Shown: piece by piece, positions 8,813-17,405 of the stretch
How positions within the stretch are numbered: the first letter of the stretch is position 1
Layout of the letters: every line of letters begins with the position of its first letter
Source: Bacteroidales bacterium
Lineage (GTDB): Bacteria > Bacteroidota > Bacteroidia > Bacteroidales > F082
DNA length: 50,374 nucleotides
Direction of reading: 5' to 3'
Assembly: GCA_027022105.1 (NCBI GenBank)
Contig: JALVZH010000361.1
Location: 1-50,374 of the forward strand
Program-made: the position numbers and the translations under genes
Notes under the pieces: model-generated
What the model was told of the DNA's origin: nothing
Seen by the model: the letters and a program-made list of their open reading frames with translations, nothing else
Database searches by the model: none

Positions 8813-9841
8813 ATGATAAAACATTACACCATACCGGTTTTTATTCCCGAACTGGCTTGTCCGTTTCGTTGTGCTTTTTGCAACCAGGAGAAAATATCGG
8901 GACACCGGCACATTCCGGAAGAGTCGGAGATAAGGAGTATTGTTGATTCATACCTGAAATCTTTCAAACAACCTGAGCGGCATGTGGAGATTGGTTTTTT
9001 CGGGGGAACGTTTACCGGAATACCGCTCGAAGAACAGGAACGTTACCTGAAAACCGTTGTCCCTTATCTAAAAAGCGGTTTGATTAACGGCATCCGGCTC
9101 TCTACCCGCCCCGATTACATCAATAAAGAGGTATTGGATTTGTTAAAAAAATATGGTGTAACCACCATTGAGCTGGGGGCACAGTCGCTGGACGATGAGG
9201 TTTTAAAAGCATCGTACCGCGGGCATACGGCAGAGCGGGTTGCGGCGGCTTCGAAAGCAATACTCGATTACGGTTTCGATTTGGGATTGCAAATGATGAT
9301 CGGGCTGCCGGGCGATACTTTTGAAAAAAGCATGACAACAGCGGAAAAAATTATAGCACTGGGGGCTTCTAACACAAGAATCTATCCCGCGCTGGTTATT
9401 AAAGATACTGCCATGCACCGCTGGTACAAGCAGGGCCGCTACCATCCCCTGTCGCTGGATGAGGCTGTGGAGTGGTCGAAACATTTGTTGCTGTTGTTCG
9501 AGAAAAACAATGTAGCTGTTATCCGCATGGGGCTTCATCCTTCCGAAGGACTTGTTGACGGCAGCGAACTGGTTGCCGGGCCTTTTCATCCATCCTTTCG
9601 CGAGCTGGTGCTTACGGAAATTTGGGGGGACATATTAAAACCACTGACAGATAAAATTGCTGAAAAAGAGAATATTGTTATCAAAGTAAATCCATCGCAA
9701 CTGAATTATGCCACAGGTTATTCTGGAAAGAACAGAAAGCGGCTTTTGCAGAATTTTAATAGTGTTAAGATAATCGCATCATCCAAAATTATGGGAAGAG
9801 ATTTTGTTGTTGAACATGCCAAAATTTCAACAATCGGATAA
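8813..9841 (+). CDS. Radical SAM protein, Elp3-like family
   Basis: 343 residues from ATG 8813. C16, C20 and C23 in ACPFRCAFCNQ form the CxxxCxxC motif that binds the 4Fe-4S cluster used to cleave S-adenosylmethionine. Downstream, GFFGGTFTGIP, IRLSTRPDYI, TTIELGAQSLDDEVL and GLQMMIGLPGD are typical of Elp3/HemN-related radical SAM proteins. The C-terminal part lacks an acetyltransferase domain, so it is not a true Elp3. The substrate is unknown. The ATG start places MIKHYTIPVFIPELACPF at the N-terminus, as in homologues. A long palindrome begins at the base after the stop codon and may terminate transcription. Confidence 0.87.
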   Translation: MIKHYTIPVFIPELACPFRCAFCNQEKISGHRHIPEESEIRSIVDSYLKSFKQPERHVEIGFFGGTFTGIPLEEQERYLKTVVPYLKSGLINGIRLSTRPDYINKEVLDLLKKYGVTTIELGAQSLDDEVLKASYRGHTAERVAAASKAILDYGFDLGLQMMIGLPGDTFEKSMTTAEKIIALGASNTRIYPALVIKDTAMHRWYKQGRYHPLSLDEAVEWSKHLLLLFEKNNVAVIRMGLHPSEGLVDGSELVAGPFHPSFRELVLTEIWGDILKPLTDKIAEKENIVIKVNPSQLNYATGYSGKNRKRLLQNFNSVKIIASSKIMGRDFVVEHAKISTIG

Positions 9842-9978
9842 ATTATAAAATATTGAAAAGCAGAAAATGAATTCCACTATTCCCCTCCTTGGAGAGCCTG
9901 TCCCGACTTTACGTCGGGAGGTGTAGGGGTGGGTTTATAAAAATATATTCAATTTTCTGCTTTTCAATATTTTATAAT
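9842..9978. repeat. Long intergenic palindrome, copy A
   Basis: Arms 9842-9868 and 9952-9978 are perfect 27-base inverted repeats (core ATATTGAAAAGCAGAAAA). The interior contains the CCCCTCCTTGGAG/GGGGTGGGTTT block and a nested hairpin TCCCGAC-TTTAC-GTCGGGA. It lies between the convergent radical SAM and transporter genes. It is related to copies at 11103, 29468 and 30308, whose arms differ in sequence but remain self-complementary. Confidence 0.85.
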
Positions 9979-10024
9979 CATTATGTTTGCTCAAAATAGC
10001 TATATTTAAGAGAAAGTTCCGGCA

Positions 10025-10996
10025 TCATCCGTTTAAAAACTTTTTAATCCGGGGTCCGAGGGAATAAATTAAAAACATAATGTAGAGTACCTGCAAAATG
10101 GGTTTGAACGACAGGGCAAACACCGTAAGGCTGTCGAAAAGCGTTGCTGCCAGTGCCAAAGAAATAGCCTGCGAACTGGCCGTGGCCCCGAGAATCAGAA
10201 TCATCCCCTGTGCATAATTGAGTTTGAACAACTTTGCAGCCAATACCGATAAAAAAGTCTGGATAAAATAATACAAAAAGAGTCCGCCGGCTACCAGCAG
10301 GAAAAGTACCAGTTTGTGAACTACCTCTCCGGCAACTTTTGCCACCGAAAAGAAGACAATAATCAGGATACCCGTGGCCGATACACCGGGAAAATATTGT
10401 TTTATCTGCATAAAATAGGGTTGTCCTTTCTTTTTGATAATGGCCCGGCGTGTGTAATAGCCCAAAACAAGAGGAATCAGTATATAAAGAATCAGGTTCA
10501 AAAAGAGTTTCACTGTATCAACGGGGACAATAGGCCCGCCGCTCAGCTTGATAATCAAGGGCGAAACAAACGGAATAAGCAGCAGTCCGGTTACGGCGAT
10601 AACCAGAGCATCTTCCACACTGGCATCGGCAATGCCGCTCCACCCGATAAGCATGTTGGAACAGGGAATGGCACCCACCAGAATAATGGCCAGCGCCAGC
10701 TCGGGTTGATTGATAAATACGGTTTTACTTAAAAACCAGGCGGTTACCGAAGCTATAACAAAAGCAAAAGTAAGGGTAAGCAGAATGAGTTTGTAATTTC
10801 TACCCGCCTTTTTAACCTTTTCCACTGCCATTCCGGTAAGCATGGGGTAGAGCATCATAAAAACGGCCAGCATACTCACCGGTTTTATGTTTATCTCTTT
10901 CATGGGCAGATGCAGTCCGGCAAGAAGTGCCAAAACAAAGTCAACAGCCACAAACAGATAGAGCCTTTTTTTTATCAGAAGCAGAATCTTTCCCAT
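10025..10996 (-). CDS. SBF-fold transporter (bile acid:sodium symporter / arsenical-type)
   Basis: 323-residue polytopic membrane protein with about nine or ten hydrophobic segments. Blocks such as MLYPMLTGMAVEKVKKAGRN, VGAIPCSNMLIGWSG and LILGATASSQAISLALA match the SBF/ACR3-like fold. Many database entries for such proteins read arsenic resistance protein. No ArsR, ArsC or other arsenic gene is nearby, so an arsenite role is not supported by context. ATG at 10996; -7 motif at 11019-11026. It appears to be a single-gene unit flanked by two palindromic repeats. Confidence 0.8.
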   Translation of the reverse strand: MGKILLLIKKRLYLFVAVDFVLALLAGLHLPMKEINIKPVSMLAVFMMLYPMLTGMAVEKVKKAGRNYKLILLTLTFAFVIASVTAWFLSKTVFINQPELALAIILVGAIPCSNMLIGWSGIADASVEDALVIAVTGLLLIPFVSPLIIKLSGGPIVPVDTVKLFLNLILYILIPLVLGYYTRRAIIKKKGQPYFMQIKQYFPGVSATGILIIVFFSVAKVAGEVVHKLVLFLLVAGGLFLYYFIQTFLSVLAAKLFKLNYAQGMILILGATASSQAISLALAATLFDSLTVFALSFKPILQVLYIMFLIYSLGPRIKKFLNG

Positions 10997-11018
10997 AACA
11001 ACGGTGTTTAAATTGCTG

Positions 11019-11026
11019 CAAAATTA
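11019..11026 (-). promoter_or_regulatory. -7 promoter element of the SBF transporter
   Basis: TAATTTTG on the minus strand, 22 bases upstream of the ATG at 10996. Confidence 0.55.
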
Positions 11027-11102
11027 AAGTTTCTTGTAAAAAAAATATTTATTTAGGAAATCATTAACAGAAGTTGTTTAAAATTAACGTGATGACAATG
11101 AG

Positions 11103-11212
11103 TATAAAATATTGAAAACCAGAAAGTGAATTCCACTATTCCCCTCCTTGGAGGGGGAGGGGTGGGTTTATTAATAAAGGTTATTCACCTTTCTGGTTTT
11201 CAATATTTTATA
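11103..11212. repeat. Long intergenic palindrome, copy B
   Basis: Arms 11103-11131 and 11183-11212 pair over about 29 bases with one bulged base (core ATATTGAAAACCAGAAAG). The interior carries the same CCCCTCCTTGGAGG and GGGGTGGGTTTA blocks as copy A in the same orientation. The rest of the 11000-11439 gap holds no gene; a related CTCCC-rich core without clear arms is at 11284-11346. Confidence 0.85.
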
Positions 11213-11439
11213 ATTCATCAAATGTTTAGACTTTAAACAAGTTTACAATAATGATTATAAGATTCAAAATATGAAATACTTAATAGACCTACCCCTTAAT
11301 CCTCCCGATTTTGACCGGGACAGGCTCTCCCAGGAGGGGAGATCATTACCGTTAATTGGAAAAAAGAATATTTAAAATGAAATGAATAACCGGCCAATTA
11401 AAAAGCTGTCTTTAAACATTTTCATTCCTCCGGTTTTAT

Positions 11440-12450
11440 TTATTCCAACGACCTGAGGAACAGCTCTGCAGTATAATGGATGGTATCTTTTACCGGAATA
11501 AAGCTAAAACCGGTGGCATGTTTTATTTTTTCAGCGGAATAAAAATATCTGTTGGCTGCCGTGCGTGCCAAATCGCGGGTGATAAAAGGCGGTTTGCCCG
11601 TAAACAGCGACATAACCTTTAATCCGCGCCAGGCAATCTGCGTTAAAAACTTTCCAGCTCTTATTTGCGGCGGCTGAACATGCAGCGCTTCTGCCATCAT
11701 GGTAAACAGCTCTTTGTACGAAATATTTTCCGAATTCAAAACAAACCGCTCGCCTGAAATACCGCTATCCATCAGCAGTATCATGGCTTTGGCCACATCG
11801 TTTACATCCACATAGCCGTTTACACCCGGAGTATAGACTTTTAAGCCGTTGTGTACCATTTTAAACAGCTTGCAGGTTCCTTTGTTCCAGTCGCCCGGGC
11901 CTAAAATAACCGAAGGGTTTACAATTACCGCATTCAATCCTTCGGCCATGGCGCGCCACACCTCTCTTTCGGCTTCGAACTTGCTGAGCGAATAGGCCGA
12001 AATATCTTTTTTATCCGTCCAGGGGGTCTCTTCGTCGGTTATTCCGTTGTTTCCCGCCCGTCCCAGTGCCGCTATGGAACTCACATGGCAAACTTTTTTT
12101 ATTCCTTTCACCTTTGCCGTGTCCATTACGTTGGCCGTACCCTGAATGTTGGTTTCCATCATCATATCCCTTTCCGAAGGATCGTACGACACCACGGCGG
12201 CAGTATGATATAAAGTATCCACCCCTTCCATGACTTCTTCCAGCGAGACAATATCAAGCACATCCGCATCCGTCCACTCTATTTTATTCCAAAAAGAACC
12301 AATATCTTCCGTATAAAATGAAAAGATTTTTTTTGCCGTTTCCAAAGATGAAGACCTGCGCTTAACGGCTCTTATCTTCTCCTCTCTTTGGGAAAGATGA
12401 TAGAGCAAATGTGCTCCGAGAAACCCCGTACCGCCCGTAACCAATATCAT
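11440..12450 (-). CDS. NAD(P)-dependent epimerase/dehydratase (extended SDR)
   Basis: 336-residue cytosolic oxidoreductase of the extended short-chain dehydrogenase family. The Rossmann nucleotide-binding motif GGTGFLG is at residues 6-12, the catalytic serines in HVSSIAALG (124-125), and the YxxxK pair is Y153/K157 in AYSLSKFEAE. The family acts on nucleotide sugars, flavonoid-like or 3-beta-hydroxysteroid-like substrates; nothing here identifies which. ATG at 12450. A TACTTTTG element ends 4 bases before the ATG, suggesting a leaderless message. No sugar-nucleotide genes are adjacent. Confidence 0.87.
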   Translation of the reverse strand: MILVTGGTGFLGAHLLYHLSQREEKIRAVKRRSSSLETAKKIFSFYTEDIGSFWNKIEWTDADVLDIVSLEEVMEGVDTLYHTAAVVSYDPSERDMMMETNIQGTANVMDTAKVKGIKKVCHVSSIAALGRAGNNGITDEETPWTDKKDISAYSLSKFEAEREVWRAMAEGLNAVIVNPSVILGPGDWNKGTCKLFKMVHNGLKVYTPGVNGYVDVNDVAKAMILLMDSGISGERFVLNSENISYKELFTMMAEALHVQPPQIRAGKFLTQIAWRGLKVMSLFTGKPPFITRDLARTAANRYFYSAEKIKHATGFSFIPVKDTIHYTAELFLRSLE

Positions 12451-12454
12451 AATG

Positions 12455-12462
12455 CAAAAGTA
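12455..12462 (-). promoter_or_regulatory. -7 promoter element of the SDR epimerase
   Basis: TACTTTTG on the minus strand, 4 bases before the start codon. Confidence 0.55.
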
Positions 12463-12504
12463 AGGAATAATATGACGGATTAATTAATGTGTAACCGGTA
12501 ATAT

Positions 12505-12760
12505 TTGTTGGTTATATTGAAAATGAGTAATCAGCAATATTCAACGCTCAATGAGCAAGTGGGTGGGGAAACATAACAAACACTTTACCCCATAATTCAG
12601 AGGGCGTCAATAGGTAGGCCAAAGGGCCGGCGCGCCCGATGAATCCCCGAAATGATATCCTTTACGTTATTTTAATTGGAAAAGAAGCACGGGGGGAAAT
12701 TCATCCCCGCCTGAGGCGGATCTGAATTATGAAGGATTGGTAGTGTGAGCCGGGATGCAC
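12505..12760 (-). repeat. Dispersed intergenic repeat, family R2, copy 2 (inverted)
   Basis: Reverse complement of the repeat at 6109-6411 and 49660-49950, sharing the TGAATCCCCGAAATGATATC and AACGCTCAATGAG blocks and a CCGCCTGAGGCGG palindrome. No gene is visible between 12463 and 12783. Confidence 0.75.
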
Positions 12761-12783
12761 AAAAAGGAAAAACAGCTGAATAA

Positions 12784-12813
12784 AAACAAAAAACCCCTGC
12801 CGAAGCAGAGGTT
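12784..12813 (-). terminator. Rho-independent terminator of the gld operon
   Basis: Minus-strand hairpin AACCTCTGC-TTCG-GCAGGGGTT (12813-12792; 9-bp stem with one wobble and a UUCG loop) followed by TTTTGTTTTTA. It lies 25 bases beyond the DUF4340 stop codon. Confidence 0.92.
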
Positions 12814-12837
12814 TTCCAAAACCAAAAAAATTAAGAT

Positions 12838-13818
12838 TTATTTCTCTTTTTCTTTCTTTTTAAAGAAATGCGACTTGTCCACAAAGAAGCGTTCGAACAA
12901 CCTGCCGCTTTTGCCGTCGAACCAGGCATCTTTATTGAGCGAAGAGTGTACTACATAACTTGCCGAATCAACTGTATAAGCGGTTAATTCCACAGGACCG
13001 GCATTGTTGCGCTCTATGCTGATTTTACCGGCTTGCGAGTGGCTGTTCTTGTCAAAGTCGTGAATAAACTTCGATCCGTTGGCATGCGACAAAGAACGAA
13101 GATAGCGAACCACCGTTGCCGAATCGGCGGGCTCATGGTTGATTTTCCAGCCCTTGTCATCTTTTATCAGCGAAAATGCACTTGAGCCGGGATATTCGAA
13201 ATCTATCTTTTTAATTTCGTTCTGCTGCAGGTTCACAAAGGTTTTGTCGCGATAATTATCGGGGTCGGCACTGAAATTCATTTTAATCATACCGTCCACC
13301 GAATAGACCTCGTCATCGTCGTAAGGACGTACATAGGTAATCATTTCGCCCTGCGGCTGGCGCTGATAAGGGTTGGGTTGACGGTTTTTGGCGGCAATAA
13401 AATTGAATTTTCCCAACACCACGTCGGCTTTCACCCTGTCGCCTTTCATCAGTTGCACCCTTGTTCCCAGCGAATCGGTAACCTCATATTTCTTCCAAAG
13501 GCTCTCATCTGTGGCAACCACGCTTGTGGGTTTAAGTCGAAGCAGATCTGCCAAAATCGATTTGATTTTTCTTTTGTCCGCCGGATGTGTCTCTTTTTCC
13601 GAAGTAACCTTCCACCCGTTATTTTCCTTTTTAAGGGTAATGGCAGGTGCAGCCTTGGGCGGTTGAATCACAATTTTATCTATTTGGGCCGTATCAATGG
13701 CAACCAAATCGGTTTTCATATTGCTTTCGCTATGGTCGGTAAGCTTCAGCACTGCAAAAACAACAAGCAGCACCAGCAATATTATCCACAGTGTTTTCGA
13801 ATTGTTTTTACTTAACAT
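12838..13818 (-). CDS. DUF4340 domain protein, last gene of the gldAFG operon
   Basis: 326 residues with one N-terminal membrane anchor (LWIILLVLLVVFAVLKL, about 10-26) and a large extracytoplasmic region containing two DUF4340-like units (DLVAIDTAQIDKIVI and FVNLQQNEIKKIDFEYPG). DUF4340 proteins commonly follow ABC systems of the GldG/auxiliary-transport type. The start codon overlaps the 3' end of gldG by 11 bases, so the genes are almost surely co-transcribed. The function is unknown; a role as an extracytoplasmic accessory of the GldFG transporter is an inference from the operon. Confidence 0.87.
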   Translation of the reverse strand: MLSKNNSKTLWIILLVLLVVFAVLKLTDHSESNMKTDLVAIDTAQIDKIVIQPPKAAPAITLKKENNGWKVTSEKETHPADKRKIKSILADLLRLKPTSVVATDESLWKKYEVTDSLGTRVQLMKGDRVKADVVLGKFNFIAAKNRQPNPYQRQPQGEMITYVRPYDDDEVYSVDGMIKMNFSADPDNYRDKTFVNLQQNEIKKIDFEYPGSSAFSLIKDDKGWKINHEPADSATVVRYLRSLSHANGSKFIHDFDKNSHSQAGKISIERNNAGPVELTAYTVDSASYVVHSSLNKDAWFDGKSGRLFERFFVDKSHFFKKKEKEK

Positions 13819-15316
13819 AGCCTTCCTCCATTCTTTTAACTCTTTGATTTCTACGATACTGCATACGAATTAATCCGTAAATAATAACCAATAAAATGGG
13901 CAACAGGAAGTTGAGCCATTTCAGTATGGCTTTGCTGCTGTCGCTAATCTGTTTCAACGGCCTTGATGTAATGGACTTGGTTCTCAGGTTAATCAGTCCG
14001 GTATCGTCCGACAGCCAGTCAATGCTATTCACCATCAGGTTTACATTGTCCTGAGCCACGGGGCGGGCGTTTCTTCCGGGGCCGTTAACGGCAAAATCAC
14101 CGTCGCCGATAACCACAATTCTTCCGCCCGATTTGCTTTTCAGGATTCCGGCAACGGGGATTTTACTTTTTACAAAATCCGCATTGGTCCACCGCTTGTT
14201 GATGTTGAAATAGACGGGACAGTTTTCGATACCCGAATGTTCCGATGTGAAAGCAAGGGGTGTAAAGGTATAGGAAGAATCGCCGTCGTAATGCATGGGG
14301 CTGGCAAAGCGGAAAATCATCTCTTCGAGCCCTTTGGTAACGGGATGGTCGGCAAAGTTGGTAATCAGCGGCAGGTAAGGAAACTGCACCTGAGTGGTCA
14401 TGGTAAAGCCTCCCGCACGCTGCGAAACACCTACGGTTCCGCATCGGGCGTCAATCACAAAAGCATCATCAACGGTAAGTCCTTTATCCGACAGCCACCC
14501 CTCCAGCCCCGTATTCAGGGGTTTCCCCTGCAGGGTTTGCAAATTGCCCTCAACGCGGTTCATGCCAATGTAAATATTGCCGCCGTGTTTCAGATAGTCA
14601 TCCAGTATTTGAAGTTCCTTAATATCGAATGAATCTTTGGGAGCATTGATAACCAGTGTTTTGTAGTCGTAAAGGTTTTTTAAAGCGGTATCACTCAAAT
14701 TAACCGGACGTACATCGTACAATACATTCAGGTCTTTCATGGCCTGCTGAAATTCATCAATGGGGGTTTCGCCATGTCCGGTAACAAAACCTATCAGCGG
14801 TTTGTTTTTTACACTCAGCTTTTTAATGGCGGTTGAGAGGTCATATTCAATGCTGGCTTTGGGATCAATAAACGGCAGGGTTTCGTAATCGTCGCCTTTT
14901 TGAATTTTGGCACCCATATACACCTTCTGCTGTTTTACCTGGTCTTTTTCGCGTGCATTGAACAGTACCGGTTGAATGCCTGCCTTCATGGCCTCCATTT
15001 CGGTTTTTTGGTCTTTATTGGGATTTACAAATTTATAGAGCACTTTACCCCGCGAAAGAGAGTTGTATTCAATCAGCATATCTTTAAAATCCTCTTTCAC
15101 CTTTGCCAGATCCGGTGCCAGGTCTTCGGTAAAATAAGCCGTTACCGTAACGGGTTCGTCAAGGTTCTTTAAAATATTTTTTGTGGCATCGCTCAGCGAA
15201 TAGCGTTTCCCTTCGGTAAGGTCCCACCTGAAAAAATAACTCTCCGACAGTACGGCCAGCACCAAAAAAATGGCGGAAATGAGCAAAACCTGTGTTGTAT
15301 AATTTCTCTTTTTCAT
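13808..15316 (-). CDS. gldG: Gliding-motility-type ABC transporter auxiliary protein GldG
   Basis: 502 residues. There is an N-terminal transmembrane segment (residues 8-25), a long extracytoplasmic ABC_transp_aux region (YFTEDLAPDLAKVKEDFKDML, KPLIGFVTGHGETPIDEFQQA, VVIGDGDFA), and a C-terminal transmembrane helix (FLLPILLVIIYGLI) before a basic tail. Together with GldF and GldA it forms the Gld ABC transporter, first described in gliding Flavobacterium but widespread in non-gliding Bacteroidota; the exported substrate is unknown. It starts 27 bases after gldF ends and overlaps the DUF4340 gene. Confidence 0.92.
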   Translation of the reverse strand: MKKRNYTTQVLLISAIFLVLAVLSESYFFRWDLTEGKRYSLSDATKNILKNLDEPVTVTAYFTEDLAPDLAKVKEDFKDMLIEYNSLSRGKVLYKFVNPNKDQKTEMEAMKAGIQPVLFNAREKDQVKQQKVYMGAKIQKGDDYETLPFIDPKASIEYDLSTAIKKLSVKNKPLIGFVTGHGETPIDEFQQAMKDLNVLYDVRPVNLSDTALKNLYDYKTLVINAPKDSFDIKELQILDDYLKHGGNIYIGMNRVEGNLQTLQGKPLNTGLEGWLSDKGLTVDDAFVIDARCGTVGVSQRAGGFTMTTQVQFPYLPLITNFADHPVTKGLEEMIFRFASPMHYDGDSSYTFTPLAFTSEHSGIENCPVYFNINKRWTNADFVKSKIPVAGILKSKSGGRIVVIGDGDFAVNGPGRNARPVAQDNVNLMVNSIDWLSDDTGLINLRTKSITSRPLKQISDSSKAILKWLNFLLPILLVIIYGLIRMQYRRNQRVKRMEEGYVK

Positions 15317-15343
15317 GATTTTCTTCTTTTATCGGTTTACAAA

Positions 15344-16066
15344 TCAGGCATATCTCTTCTTAATCAACATGGTTTCCGACAAGATAAGTCCGAGGAAAAT
15401 AAATATGAGAAAATAGAGGATATCCCTCGAATCGAGCACACCGCGGGTCATTGACTCGAAATGGGACTGAACACTCAGATAGTCCAAAATTTTTCCCACA
15501 AGGCCCGAAAAACCGCGGCTCAGCATTCCGAAAATAATCTGGAAAAAGATTCCAATGGAAAGCGCCAGCAGGTAACTCACAATCTGGTTGTTGGTAACGC
15601 TGCTGGTAAACAGCCCGATGGCAATGTACATGCTGCTGAACAGGATGAGCGCCAGATAGCCGCTGAACACCTCACCGTTATCAATGTTTCCCAGCGTCGA
15701 AATGGTGATGTAATAGGGAATGGTAAGCAGCAATGCAACAACAATGAGCAGCAGCGCCGACAGAAATTTTCCCATTACCACCTGCCAGTTGGTAACCGGT
15801 TTGGTAAGCAACAGCTCAATGGTTCCCGTTTTGTTCTCTTCCGACAACAGGCGCATGGTTAATGCCGGAATAAAGAAGAACAGTGTCCAGTAGGCAATGC
15901 TGAAAAATGCCTGAAGGCTGGCCTGTTTTATAAAGAAGACATCACTTCCGTAAATCCATGTGAAAAATCCGCTGAAACCGAGGAACAGGATAAGCAATAT
16001 GTAAGCCATCAGCGAATCGAAAAAGGATTGTAATTCTCTTTTTGTAATAATCCATATCTGTTTCAT
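15344..16066 (-). CDS. gldF: ABC transporter permease GldF
   Basis: 240-residue ABC-2 type permease with about six transmembrane segments. It has typical ABC2 features: MRLLSEENKTGTIELLLTKPV after the second membrane segment and FSGYLALILFSSMYIAIGLF. The start ATG (16064-16066) is preceded by GGAGGTGCC, an unusually strong Shine-Dalgarno for this organism. It begins 12 bases after the gldA stop, so coupling with gldA is likely. Confidence 0.92.
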   Translation of the reverse strand: MKQIWIITKRELQSFFDSLMAYILLILFLGFSGFFTWIYGSDVFFIKQASLQAFFSIAYWTLFFFIPALTMRLLSEENKTGTIELLLTKPVTNWQVVMGKFLSALLLIVVALLLTIPYYITISTLGNIDNGEVFSGYLALILFSSMYIAIGLFTSSVTNNQIVSYLLALSIGIFFQIIFGMLSRGFSGLVGKILDYLSVQSHFESMTRGVLDSRDILYFLIFIFLGLILSETMLIKKRYA

Positions 16067-16078
16067 AAGGCACCTCCG

Positions 16079-17008
16079 TTAATTCATGGTTAATTCTCTG
16101 AACACATCTTCCAGTTTGGTTTCTACAAACGACATCTGGGTCAATACCCAGCCTTTCTCTTTACACAGGTTGAAAATGGCACGGCGTGAAGAGGCCTCTT
16201 CTTTGCTTTGTACCTCAAAGGTGTTGCCCGATTTGTCAATAATATCAACAAGTTCGGTTTCGGGAAGCTGTTGCAATGCTTCAAACACCTCATTCAGTCC
16301 GGCATCTTCAATGGTAACCTTCAGGATTTCCCTGCCCTGCGCTTTTTTACGCAGCTCCGAAGCGGTGCCGTCGGCCACTATTTTTCCTTTGTTGATGATC
16401 ATTATTCTGTCGCAGGTGGCCTCAACTTCCGCCAGGATGTGCGAACTGAGGATAACGGTTTTTTCCTTTCCTATTTTCTTAATAAGCTCCCTTATTTCGA
16501 TAATCTGGTTGGGGTCGAGGCCGGTGGTGGGTTCGTCCAGAATAAGCACCTCCGGGTCGTGAATCAGGGCCTGTGCCAGACCAACCCGCTGCTTGTATCC
16601 TTTTGACAGCTCACTGATTTTTTTGTGTTTTTCACCTTCGATACCGCAAATGTTAATCACCTCCCGAAGTTTGTCATCAGTTTTGTCCTTTTCGATACCT
16701 TCGATGGCTGCCACAAACCGCAGATAATCAATTACAGGCATCTCTTCGTACAGGGGGTTGTTTTCGGGAAGGTATCCGATGTTCCGTTTTATTTCGTCAG
16801 GATTGTCTTCAATGTTCCATTGCCCGACCTTTATGGTTCCCTCATCGGGTGCCAGAAAAGTGGTAATGGCTTTCATTGTTGTGGTTTTTCCCGCACCGTT
16901 GGGCCCCAGAAAGCCCAACACTTCTCCCGTTTTAACACGGAACGAAATGTTGTCAACAGCTTTTTGAGTGCCGTATCTCTTGGTCAGATTTTCAACAACA
17001 ATATCCAT
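16079..17008 (-). CDS. gldA: ABC transporter ATP-binding protein GldA
   Basis: 309 residues. Walker A GPNGAGKTT (34-42), Q-loop region GYLPENNPLY, signature LSKGYKQRVGLAQAL, Walker B VLILDEPTTGLDP and the switch histidine in ILSSHILAE are all present. An additional C-terminal domain of about 90 residues is typical of GldA/CcmA-like ATPases that power ABC-2 permeases. It is the first gene of the operon gldA-gldF-gldG-DUF4340. Only a weak promoter match (TAAAATTG) lies upstream. Confidence 0.92.
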   Translation of the reverse strand: MDIVVENLTKRYGTQKAVDNISFRVKTGEVLGFLGPNGAGKTTTMKAITTFLAPDEGTIKVGQWNIEDNPDEIKRNIGYLPENNPLYEEMPVIDYLRFVAAIEGIEKDKTDDKLREVINICGIEGEKHKKISELSKGYKQRVGLAQALIHDPEVLILDEPTTGLDPNQIIEIRELIKKIGKEKTVILSSHILAEVEATCDRIMIINKGKIVADGTASELRKKAQGREILKVTIEDAGLNEVFEALQQLPETELVDIIDKSGNTFEVQSKEEASSRRAIFNLCKEKGWVLTQMSFVETKLEDVFRELTMN

Positions 17009-17132
17009 AACTTATATATTTTAGTGATACAATTGATTTCGACCAACTTGCTTACGGGCTGCAATTTTAAAATTTTTGGCAGAATTACAGGGCCGGATTA
17101 AGCTAGTTTTAACATTGTTTAACAGCCTGTTA

Positions 17133-17310
17133 GCACCGCACTCCGCAAAGCTTCGTACGGTGCTCTAAATGTCACCCGCCTCAGGCGGGTGAGTTCCTAC
17201 ACCGCGTCCCAATTCCGAGTCATTTACAGGTAAGCCTTGCGGGGTGGAATAGCGACGGAATCTCACTTGTTCATTGCTGATTGAACGTTGCTGATTGCTT
17301 GTTTCCAATC
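17133..17310. repeat. Composite dispersed repeats beside the CRISPR array
   Basis: The 17009-17405 gap holds no gene. It contains a hairpin (17133-17163, GCACCG...CGGTGC) that recurs inverted at 31744-31772, a CCCGCCTCAGGCGGG palindrome, and from about 17192 a block (CGTCCCAATTCCGAGTCAT...GACGGAATCTC) that recurs at 25137 and, inverted, at 38386-38457. Confidence 0.6.
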
Positions 17311-17405
17311 CGCCGGGTTTCCTGCTTGTAAAGCAATCTTTAATCTACAGGTTTAATGTGGCAGCAAACCACAACCCACCTTTCTTTGAATGTCTTTTTC
17401 CAGCA

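Noticed and set aside
10025-10996. Arsenite efflux pump assignment
   Set aside because: The SBF fold is shared with many substrates and there is no ars gene nearby, so only the fold is called.
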